DNA from: Bacteroidales bacterium
GTDB lineage: Bacteria > Bacteroidota > Bacteroidia > Bacteroidales > UBA932
DNA length: 24,172 nucleotides
Assembly (NCBI GenBank): GCA_009774765.1
Contig: VSOK01000041.1
Span: forward strand, 1-24,172
Direction: 5' to 3'
In this document: positions 15,949-22,352 of the stretch, piece after piece
How the letters are laid out: each line of letters begins with the position of its first letter
How positions within the stretch are numbered: the first letter of the stretch is position 1
Position numbers and translations under genes: made by a program
Notes under the pieces: generated by a model
Told to the model about the DNA's origin: nothing
Databases searched by the model: none
What the model saw: only the letters and a program-made list of their open reading frames with translations

Positions 15949-17180
15949 TTGGCTGAAGCGTTCATAATATCGCATCTGAGTCCGAAAATATGCGCATCGT
16001 CGCCCGATCTGACTCCGAGCTTCGTGCGCAGCTGGTCGCTTGTCATACGGATATTGCGCGCTGTCACCTCGGACTTTGGATACCCGGCGCCAGTCTTCTT
16101 GATGTTGCGGTTGTTCAGAGGCAGGACCTCCCTGACAATGAAAACCTTTCCATATTTTCCGAGCATTCCGGTATCGGCATCTGCACCTGCTATATAATAA
16201 TGCGTGGAAAGCCCCAGCTTTGTCAGTCCGAACCTTTCACACATCAGATTGTATGACCCGGCCTTCATTATCGACTTGTTTGGCTCGAAGATATATTCTG
16301 CTCCGGTCACCTCGCCTTCACTGCCAGGAAAGACGGCACGTGCCGTCTTCTCCTCGCTTCTTCTGAATGAAAACGTGTTGCCTCCACAGCTTGCATACAG
16401 CATACACTCCCCTTCCAGGTCCCTGTCGAGCACAACGAGCAATTCCTTGCATTCCCCTGCCGATGAGATGATATGCATTTCCCTGCATACTCCTCCAAGC
16501 CTTTCCACAATCATAGAAATATCAGCCATAGGAGAGAGTTTTATTACAACGTGTCCTGACATCTCAAGCAGTTCTTTCTTAAGTGTCAGCACATCAGGAC
16601 GGCAGTCCTCTATCATGAAAACCTTTTTCCCGTCATCAGCCCTTCTGGCAGGGTCGAGAAATATGACATCAGGGGAAAAGTCCCCAAGCAGCTCCTCCAC
16701 GGTAGCACAAGACTGCTGCCGGTCATTGCCACAGGCACTTCTGCTGCATACATAGAAATTGCACACCTCAACGTTTCCGATCCCGAGTATCCTGAAATTA
16801 TGCACGGCGGCATCGGCAAGAGCCGGATTCATTTCATTGTAGAGCACCTTTTCAGCGGTCCGGGAAAAAGCAGCAGTGTCGGCACCAAGCCCTCCGGTAA
16901 GGTCAGCGACCCTGCAGCCTTTACCTGCAAGCCTTTCTATCACGCGCGCCTTGTATTCAGCCGTGCCGCTGCTGCTGCACTGCTCGGCTGAAAGCTTTTC
17001 CGGATATATCAGCGACGGTTCGGCATACCAGGACGGAAGCTTGCTTTTGAGCTTGCGCCTGCTCAATATGGTATTTGCGGCAAGCTGCATATCCACACCT
17101 GCATATCTGTCCTTCGCCAGAAGGAGCTTTGCGACATCGTCATTTTCGTGTTCTAATATAAATTCAGCAAAACCGTCCAT
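15921..17180 (-). CDS. THUMP-like domain class I SAM methyltransferase
   Basis: A 419-aa protein. Motif I is DLTGGLGAD (93-101), the acidic motif II region is VLYNEMNPAL, and the catalytic-loop-like DPARR is at 176-180. A C-terminal THUMP-like part contains TKLGLSTHYYIAGADADTG. Architecture suggests an RNA methyltransferase, but substrate and base are unknown. The N-terminal ~90 residues are helical, with a PSWYAEPSLIYPEKLSAEQCSS stretch typical of this family. The reading frame extends 33 codons upstream, but the ATG at 17180 is preferred: the extra residues are hydrophobic and unlike the family, and a TATTTTTG box sits just before this ATG. It is convergent with and overlaps the pseudouridine synthase gene by 28 bp, putting two RNA-modifying enzymes side by side. 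Confidence 0.83.
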   Translation of the reverse strand: MDGFAEFILEHENDDVAKLLLAKDRYAGVDMQLAANTILSRRKLKSKLPSWYAEPSLIYPEKLSAEQCSSSGTAEYKARVIERLAGKGCRVADLTGGLGADTAAFSRTAEKVLYNEMNPALADAAVHNFRILGIGNVEVCNFYVCSRSACGNDRQQSCATVEELLGDFSPDVIFLDPARRADDGKKVFMIEDCRPDVLTLKKELLEMSGHVVIKLSPMADISMIVERLGGVCREMHIISSAGECKELLVVLDRDLEGECMLYASCGGNTFSFRRSEEKTARAVFPGSEGEVTGAEYIFEPNKSIMKAGSYNLMCERFGLTKLGLSTHYYIAGADADTGMLGKYGKVFIVREVLPLNNRNIKKTGAGYPKSEVTARNIRMTSDQLRTKLGVRSGDDAHIFGLRCDIMNASANYLFVTSAL

Positions 17181-17198
17181 ACACTTCAAATTGTTATG

Positions 17199-17206
17199 CA
17201 AAAATA
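17199..17206 (-). promoter_or_regulatory. -7 promoter box for the THUMP-like methyltransferase
   Basis: The minus strand reads TATTTTTG (TAnnTTTG) about 19 bp upstream of the chosen ATG at 17180. It supports that start over the longer frame beginning at 17279. Confidence 0.45.
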
Positions 17207-17227
17207 GGATTAATCTGATAATTTTAC

Positions 17228-17235
17228 TATTTTTG
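17228..17235 (+). promoter_or_regulatory. -7 promoter box for the phosphohexomutase/ndk unit
   Basis: TATTTTTG on the plus strand matches TAnnTTTG, about 60 bp upstream of the mutase ATG. It diverges from the methyltransferase box 22 bp away. No convincing -33 TTTG is seen. Confidence 0.4.
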
Positions 17236-17296
17236 TTAGTTGTCCAGATCAACATTGCAAAATTTATTTTGAAAATCAATTAACACTATTTCCAAT

Positions 17297-18952
17297 ATGC
17301 AGAAAGATTTTAATCAGGTCGCCCAGAGTTGGCTTGACGGAAACTATGACGAAGAGACAAAGCGTCTTGTCATGGATTTGAAGAACAATGATCCAGCCGG
17401 TCTTGAAGACGCATTTTACCGTAATCTTGAGTTCGGTACGGGAGGACTCAGAGGCGTTATGGGAGTCGGCACCAACAGGATGAACAAATATACCGTAGGT
17501 ATGGCGACACAGGGTCTTGCGAATTATATGAAAAAGAATTGCGAAGGAGACCTGAGCGTATGTGTGTCATACGACAGCAGGAACAACAGCAAGGAATTCG
17601 CGAAAATCACTGCAGACGTGCTTTCGGCAAACGGGATCCACGTCTATCTCTCTGACACCCTGCGTCCGATTCCGCTTCTGAGCTATACGGTAAGATCCAA
17701 GAAAGCGACTGCAGGAGTTATGATCACAGCATCGCACAACCCTAAGGAATACAACGGATACAAGGTATTCTGGTCGGACGGAGCACAGATCATGTCGCCT
17801 GTAGACAAGGATATAGTTACGGAGGTGGCCGCCATAGAAGACCCTTCAATGGTGAAATTCGAATCCGTGCCGGAAAACATAGAAATGTTCGGCACAGAAA
17901 TGGACAATGCCTATCTCAACGATGTCCTCACACTCACCCTTTCACCTGAAGCACGCGAAAGGCACAAGGACATAAAGATAGTATATACCCCTCTGCACGG
18001 TTCAGGGGTAAATATAGTCCCTATGATACTCGGAAGGCTCGGTTTCGAGAATATCATACACGTTCCTGAACAGGACATCAACGACGGCAATTTCCCGACT
18101 GTGATGTCACCTAATCCGGAAGAGTCCTCAGCACTTGCCATGGCAATTGAAAAAGCCGACAGGGAAGGAGCGGACATAGTGATGGCAACAGACCCTGACG
18201 CGGACCGCATCGGAATCGCAGTACGCGACAACGAAGGCAAGATGGTGCTTTTCAACGGCAACCAGACAGGTTCTATGCTCACTTACTACATTCTTAAAAG
18301 ATGGGCCGAGCTCGGAAAGCTGGACAGCACAAAATATGTCGTAAAGACAATCGTCACCACTGAACTGATCCGTGCCATAGCACAGAAATTCGGTGTGCAG
18401 GTCTACAACGTGCTTACGGGATTCAAATTCATAGCTGACATCGTACGCCGCAACGAAGACAAGGGAGAGTTCATCTGCGGAGGAGAGGAAAGCTACGGAT
18501 TCAACGTAGGACAGTTCGTCCGCGACAAGGATGCTCCGATCTCATGCGCTATGGTTGCGGAATGTGCAGCCTGGGCCGCAGAACAGGGCAAGACGCTTTA
18601 TCAGCTGATGCAGGACATCTATGCAGAATTCGGATACTACAAGGAGTCGCTTACTTCACTTGTACGCAAAGGGAAGGCCGGTGTAGAGGAGATCGCGGCG
18701 ATTATGGCCGATATGCGCAACAACCCTCCTAAGGAGCTTGCCGGATCGCCTGTGACAAAAGTCGTGGACTACAACAAACCGGAGGAGACAGGCCTTCCGA
18801 AATCAAATGTCCTTCAGTTCTTCAACGAAGCAGGAGATGTGGTTTCCGTGCGTCCTTCAGGTACAGAGCCTAAGATCAAATTCTATTTCGGAGCTAAAGG
18901 TGCTGACGCTGACGCAAAGATCAACGCTCTCCGTACACAATTCATCAAATAG
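17297..18952 (+). CDS. Alpha-D-phosphohexomutase (phosphoglucomutase/phosphomannomutase)
   Basis: A 551-aa phospho-sugar mutase interconverting hexose 1- and 6-phosphates, linking glycolysis to glycan, LPS and storage-sugar synthesis. All four family loops are present: catalytic Ser146 in TASHNPKEYNG, the metal loop DPDADR (299-304), the sugar-binding loop GGEESYGF (395-402) and the phosphate-binding loop RPSGTEPK near residue 523. The N-terminal FGTGGLRGVMGVGTNRMN is typical of the long PGM2-like group. Glucose versus mannose preference cannot be decided from sequence. The start has no Shine-Dalgarno sequence, as for most genes here. ndk follows after 6 bp, so the two are co-transcribed. Confidence 0.94.
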   Translation: MQKDFNQVAQSWLDGNYDEETKRLVMDLKNNDPAGLEDAFYRNLEFGTGGLRGVMGVGTNRMNKYTVGMATQGLANYMKKNCEGDLSVCVSYDSRNNSKEFAKITADVLSANGIHVYLSDTLRPIPLLSYTVRSKKATAGVMITASHNPKEYNGYKVFWSDGAQIMSPVDKDIVTEVAAIEDPSMVKFESVPENIEMFGTEMDNAYLNDVLTLTLSPEARERHKDIKIVYTPLHGSGVNIVPMILGRLGFENIIHVPEQDINDGNFPTVMSPNPEESSALAMAIEKADREGADIVMATDPDADRIGIAVRDNEGKMVLFNGNQTGSMLTYYILKRWAELGKLDSTKYVVKTIVTTELIRAIAQKFGVQVYNVLTGFKFIADIVRRNEDKGEFICGGEESYGFNVGQFVRDKDAPISCAMVAECAAWAAEQGKTLYQLMQDIYAEFGYYKESLTSLVRKGKAGVEEIAAIMADMRNNPPKELAGSPVTKVVDYNKPEETGLPKSNVLQFFNEAGDVVSVRPSGTEPKIKFYFGAKGADADAKINALRTQFIK

Positions 18953-18958
18953 TCTGAG

Positions 18959-19420
18959 ATGGAAAGAACATTGGTTATAATCAAACCGGGAACTCTGCAG
19001 CGCGGTCTGGCCGGAGAAATCATTTCAAGATTCGAGAAACGCGGACTCAAGCTTGTCGCGATGAAGATGAAACAGCTGGACCAGAAAATTCTTGACGTGC
19101 ACTATGCCCACCTCAAAGAAAAGCCTTTCTTCCCGTGGCTGTGCGACGGAATGATGGCCGCACCTGTAATACTCTGCTGCTGGGAAGGCTTTGAGGCTGT
19201 CAAAGTGGTCAGAGAAATGGCCGGAGCGACAAATGCACGCAAGGCTGTACCGGGTACGATCAGAGGAGACTACTCTATGAGTGCACAGGAGAACATTGTC
19301 CACACATCGGACTCGCTGGAGAACGCGGCCATAGAACTTGACCGTTTCTTCAGTCCCGAGGACTATTGCGACTACCCTTCGCCTCTGAACAGCTATCTTT
19401 ACGCACCTGATGAAAAGTAA
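18959..19420 (+). CDS. ndk: Nucleoside diphosphate kinase
   Basis: A 153-aa enzyme transferring the gamma-phosphate between nucleoside triphosphates and diphosphates through a phosphohistidine. It begins ERTLVIIKPGTLQRG (Lys9), has RGDYSMSAQENIVHTSDS with active-site His115, and carries Arg and Asn residues of the nucleotide pocket in TNARKAVPGTIRG. It is slightly longer than the ~140-residue E. coli type because of a C-terminal extension (SPEDYCDYPSPLNSYLY). It is second in an operon with the mutase and ends in a strong terminator. Confidence 0.96.
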   Translation: MERTLVIIKPGTLQRGLAGEIISRFEKRGLKLVAMKMKQLDQKILDVHYAHLKEKPFFPWLCDGMMAAPVILCCWEGFEAVKVVREMAGATNARKAVPGTIRGDYSMSAQENIVHTSDSLENAAIELDRFFSPEDYCDYPSPLNSYLYAPDEK

Positions 19421-19445
19421 TACACGGATTTATTTTGTCCAACAG

Positions 19446-19491
19446 ATCAGGAGCTGCCGAAGATATAAGATTCGGCAGCTCCTGATTTTTT
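19446..19491 (+). terminator. Strong intrinsic terminator after ndk
   Basis: A perfect 16-bp stem (19446-19461 with 19471-19486) has a 9-nt loop and is followed directly by a T run (19486-19491). It lies 25 bp after the ndk stop and closes the mutase-ndk transcript. Confidence 0.92.
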
Positions 19492-19550
19492 ACATCATTT
19501 GTTGCAGGTTGAAAATAAATTGCAAACCGAGAGGCAAGAGCATATAGACT

Positions 19551-19572
19551 GGTGCTTACGGAGGTAGGCACC
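19551..19572. repeat. Short stable hairpin (9-bp stem, 4-nt loop)
   Basis: Arms GGTGCTTAC and GTAGGCACC pair with one wobble around a GGAG loop. No T run follows on either strand, so it is not an intrinsic terminator. Confidence 0.45.
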
Positions 19573-19837
19573 TATAAAAGATTGACTGACAATACATTAA
19601 AGACACCAACCTCCTGTATGATGATTTTGCCTTGGATAATTCAGCCATAGCGGCAAAACAGAAAAGCAACGCACATTTCACGGTGATAAGAAGTGGTTCA
19701 CCGGTAAAATCCTATTTGTACGACATTATCACACGGACTGTTGGGCGTGATGTTTTTTACAGCCCTGCCGATTTTCGCATCTTGATTTGGAGCCTGCCGG
19801 ATTGGATATTCAAACCGTGTTGTACCCGTAAATTTTG

Positions 19838-19999
19838 CAAAACACGAGCAGGATGCCGATTTGTAATCCACTATCATTCAACAAGATAACGATTCGCACC
19901 CTGCTTTGCCCCCACAAAAACACGTGGGCAAAGCAGATGTGACTTACATAAACAATTGATTTGATGACAATTACGAAATGCAACTATGCTCGTGTTTTG
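19838..19999. repeat. 162-bp segment bounded by 13-bp inverted repeats
   Basis: CAAAACACGAGCA at 19838-19850 recurs exactly inverted at 19987-19999. Similarity extends outward a further 6-7 bases if one gap is allowed. The enclosed segment contains the hairpin at 19901-19936 and no coding frame. The layout resembles a small non-autonomous element or a decayed insertion-sequence end pair, but no target duplication was recognised. Confidence 0.35.
19901..19936. repeat. Hairpin inside the orphan region
   Basis: An 11-bp perfect stem (19901-19911 with 19926-19936) extends by 3 bp beyond a 2-nt bulge around an A-rich loop. There is no T run after it in either direction. Confidence 0.5.
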
Positions 20000-20220
20000 T
20001 GAAAATGGAGATCAATTTCTTCTACCTTCAGTTGCTGACCTCAATTCTGTGGCCGTGTAAGCCGGTTCTGTAGCTCAAGGTGGAGATTTCTACTGTCCAC
20101 CTTAAGTTGGCTATCATTGATTATCAGGTGGTTATTATTCCAGGTGGACAACCGTACGGAGCTTTCCCGACAGGATGAGAAGTTCTTCACCAAAAACAAG
20201 CTTGTGAACAACTGAATCAA
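19984..20220 (-). pseudogene. Possible remnant of a small repeat-containing protein gene
   Basis: On the minus strand a frame is open for 59 codons (20220-20044) without an ATG, meets a TGA (20041-20043), and continues 18 codons to a TAG at 19984. It encodes two related stretches, SQLKVDSRNLHLELQ and QQLKVEEIDLHFHKT, 25 codons apart. These match the 75-nt-period direct repeat in the DNA. The recurrence of a similar peptide in one frame on both sides of a stop is what a decayed repeat protein would leave, but it could also be chance translation of a DNA repeat. I do not recognise the family. Confidence 0.2.
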
Positions 20221-20322
20221 TCATAGATTTCACACACAACAGGAGGCCTCACGCAATAATTTTGCAGTGTATTGAAATGTTACCCGGGAGATATACTGGA
20301 ATATACTGAAGAATAAATATCC

Positions 20323-21018
20323 TCAGACAAGTCCGAAAAGCCTGAGTATGCCTGGTGTGAGCAGGGCGGTGAAGATACCGTTGAGGGTAAGCCCGAGACT
20401 TGCATAGGCACCATACTTTCTACCGCGTTCCATTGCCGTTGAAGTACCGACGGCGTGGGACGCGGTTCCCATAGAAAGACCTTGTGCGATCGGACTTTTG
20501 ACACGTCCGAGACTCAACACCTGAAAGCCGAAAACGGCACCCAAAAGCCCGACACATACGACAACGGCAGCAGTCAGCGACGGTATGCCGCCGACAGTCC
20601 GGGTCACCTCCATTGCAATCGGAGTCGTGACCGATTTGGCCGCAAGAGACACTATGACTTCTTTGGTTGCACCAAGGAACTGCGCAATAAGCACGACAGA
20701 GACAATCCCGACTACACATCCGACCAGCTGCGACACCAATATCGGCAGAAGCTGCTTTTTGATGGCTTCAAGCTGATGGTACAGAGGCACGCCCAACGCG
20801 ACAACAGCCGGTTTGAGCCAGAACTCTATGATCTGACCGCTTTTGTGGTATGTTTCATAACTTATTCCTGTGAATTTGAGAAACACTATCAGCAGCGCTA
20901 TGGTAAGAAGTATCGGATTGAGAATAAGCAGCCCAGTCTTTTTCTGCAGCAGCACGGCCACGAAAAAGATTCCGAAAGTCAGAGCGAGAAGAAATAACTC
21001 ATTTTCTAAATATTCCAT
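20323..21018 (-). CDS. lrgB: LrgB/CidB-family membrane protein
   Basis: A 231-aa inner-membrane protein with about 7 hydrophobic segments and family stretches LAAKSVTTPIAMEV, GFQVLSLGRV and AQGLSMGTASHAVGTS. LrgB pairs with LrgA. The pair was first linked to murein hydrolase and lysis control, and later to pyruvate and small organic acid transport in several bacteria. Which role applies here is unknown. The start lies inside the lrgA 3' end with a 20-nt overlap, indicating translational coupling. No terminator is evident after the stop, where the orphan region begins. Confidence 0.93.
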   Translation of the reverse strand: MEYLENELFLLALTFGIFFVAVLLQKKTGLLILNPILLTIALLIVFLKFTGISYETYHKSGQIIEFWLKPAVVALGVPLYHQLEAIKKQLLPILVSQLVGCVVGIVSVVLIAQFLGATKEVIVSLAAKSVTTPIAMEVTRTVGGIPSLTAAVVVCVGLLGAVFGFQVLSLGRVKSPIAQGLSMGTASHAVGTSTAMERGRKYGAYASLGLTLNGIFTALLTPGILRLFGLV

Positions 21019-21352
21019 TTCCTTTGCGCATTAGCTGATGAACCCAGCCCGTTACAATAAGAACGAGCACCGTACTTACCACAGTAGCCGTAACAATCGG
21101 TATGAATTGTGCCGCTATCACGTCAAAATACAGCATAAGCGCGACTCCCGGAGGCACAAAGAAAAACCCGAGATTTGAAATGAGGAAATCCGAAATCCCT
21201 TTCACCCATTCAGGCCTGACCCATCTGAGCTTCAGGAGCAGCGTAAGCAGCAGCATACCGATGATGCTTGAAGGCAGCTGCAGACCTGTGAGCCAGACAA
21301 TAAGCTCACCTGCTGCAAGACAGCCGAAAATAATCATACATTGACGTACCAT
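20999..21352 (-). CDS. lrgA: LrgA/CidA-family membrane protein
   Basis: A 117-aa protein with four membrane helices and the family signature LGFFFVPPGVALM (about 62-74). LQLPSSIIGMLLLTLLL lies upstream. It is of holin-like size and is the expected partner of the lrgB product encoded immediately downstream. The ATG at 21352 is about 30 bp beyond a TACTTTTG box on the minus strand. It is divergent from the DUF5106-thioredoxin gene, with opposing promoters in a 91-bp gap. No LytSR-type regulator gene is adjacent in this window. Confidence 0.92.
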   Translation of the reverse strand: MVRQCMIIFGCLAAGELIVWLTGLQLPSSIIGMLLLTLLLKLRWVRPEWVKGISDFLISNLGFFFVPPGVALMLYFDVIAAQFIPIVTATVVSTVLVLIVTGWVHQLMRKGNGIFRK

Positions 21353-21383
21353 AAACCCTGTTTCCCTTTTTTGAAAAACGCGG

Positions 21384-21391
21384 CAAAAGTA
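21384..21391 (-). promoter_or_regulatory. -7 promoter box for lrgAB
   Basis: The minus strand reads TACTTTTG, a TAnnTTTG match, about 32 bp upstream of the lrgA ATG. The -33 region is not convincing. Confidence 0.45.
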
Positions 21392-21412
21392 TATTATTTT
21401 TCAGAAAGAACC

Positions 21413-21420
21413 TATCTTTG
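21413..21420 (+). promoter_or_regulatory. -7 promoter box for the DUF5106-thioredoxin gene
   Basis: TATCTTTG matches TAnnTTTG 23 bp before the ATG at 21444. It is divergent from the lrgAB box 22 bp away. Confidence 0.5.
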
Positions 21421-21443
21421 TACGGCATTTTTGACAATTATAT

Positions 21444-22352
21444 ATGAAATATACGATTATACCGGTCATATTGCTGGCTGCGTTCATATTTGCAGGACCT
21501 GCAGGCGGGCGCCACGCATCGGCACAGGAAAAGAAATTCATTCTTCCGGAAATCCCTTCTGACCTCCGGGCTACGGATCAGAGAAGGAAATGGTTGATAC
21601 TCAACTACTGGCAGCATTATGACTTTACCGACACGGCATTGGTGAAATCCGTGGAGACAGAACAGGCGTTTTCAGATTTCCTGTCGCTTTTTGACGAAGC
21701 GGACGAAAAGACTGTATGCAGAGGCATCAGGAATATGATGGACGCCGCGAGCGGAGATCCTGCTGTCTATTCCGGAATGCTGGAAATCGCCGACATATAC
21801 CTGTATCACTACGACTCCCCTTTCAGGGATGATGAAAAATACATCCATTTCCTGAGGCACGCACTGAAAAGCAGATGTCTGGACAGCAGCAGAAAAATAC
21901 TTCCTGCCGAACAGCTTGATATGGCATTGAAGAACCGGAAGGGCTCCAGAGCAGCGAACTTCACAATGACGACCGGATCAGGAAAGAACATAGACTTAAA
22001 GGACATCAAGGCCGAGATGACGATACTCTTTTTTTTCGACCCTGAATGCCGCGACTGCGAAATGACAAGAATACTGCTGTCGACCTCACCCGTAATAAAA
22101 GAAAAGACTGCAGACGGCAGCCTGAAGATATTGGCCGTCTATCCTGAAGACATCAACGGGAAGTGGATCTCCAAGACCGGTAAAATGCCTGAATGCTGGA
22201 TCAAGGCGTATGACGGATCCGGGAAGATACTTGAGAACGAGCTGTACGACCTCGGAGCATACCCTGCTCTCTATCTGCTGGACAGAAAGCAAAGGGTATT
22301 GCTGAAAGAGACCGATGTCGCAAATATAGAGTTCTATCTGGAGAACTGCTGA
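21444..22352 (+). CDS. Secreted DUF5106-thioredoxin-fold protein
   Basis: A 302-aa protein. Residues 1-27 form a signal peptide (IIPVILLAAFIFAGPAGG, cleavage likely after ASA). A helical DUF5106-like region follows (about 35-165: KWLILNYWQHYDFTDTALV, LEIADIYLYHYDSPFRDDEKY). The C-terminal thioredoxin/TlpA-like fold (about 168-300) has the redox motif CRDC (Cys202, Cys205) and a likely cis-proline in YPALYLLD (about Pro272). It is probably a periplasmic thiol-disulfide protein acting on partners yet unknown. The CxxC is intact, so redox activity is plausible. It is transcribed alone and converges with the peptidase gene, overlapping it by 19 bp. Confidence 0.85.
   Translation: MKYTIIPVILLAAFIFAGPAGGRHASAQEKKFILPEIPSDLRATDQRRKWLILNYWQHYDFTDTALVKSVETEQAFSDFLSLFDEADEKTVCRGIRNMMDAASGDPAVYSGMLEIADIYLYHYDSPFRDDEKYIHFLRHALKSRCLDSSRKILPAEQLDMALKNRKGSRAANFTMTTGSGKNIDLKDIKAEMTILFFFDPECRDCEMTRILLSTSPVIKEKTADGSLKILAVYPEDINGKWISKTGKMPECWIKAYDGSGKILENELYDLGAYPALYLLDRKQRVLLKETDVANIEFYLENC

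Larger units (their letters stand above)
19492..20322. other. Orphan region without a recognisable gene between ndk and lrgB
   Basis: About 830 bp with no reading frame I can assign. Short open frames occur on both strands but are broken by stops and lack family motifs. On the plus strand, the longest ATG frame (19632-19889, 85 codons) is Cys/Arg-rich and not protein-like; another frame over 19730-19790 is hydrophobic and then stops. The region holds a hairpin at 19551-19572, a hairpin at 19901-19936, inverted 13-bp copies at 19838-19850 and 19987-19999, a 75-nt-period direct repeat (20006-20110) and a tandem 10-bp repeat (20291-20310). Decayed mobile or accessory DNA is the simplest reading. 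A structured RNA or long regulatory leader is not excluded. Confidence 0.5.

Noticed and set aside
17181..17279. Upstream extension of the THUMP-like methyltransferase by 33 codons
   Set aside because: The extension crosses the minus-strand -7 box and is hydrophobic, unlike the family N-terminus.
19632..19889. 85-codon plus-strand frame in the orphan region
   Set aside because: No recognisable family, Cys/Arg-rich unnatural composition, and no promoter box or conserved context. Treated as part of decayed or non-coding sequence.
19901..19936. Hairpin considered as a terminator
   Set aside because: A good stem but no T run on either strand and no gene ending nearby.
20455..20997. 180-codon plus-strand frame opposite lrgB
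   Set aside because: Antisense to a clear LrgB protein; the translation is His/Arg/Gln-rich and lacks membrane or domain features.
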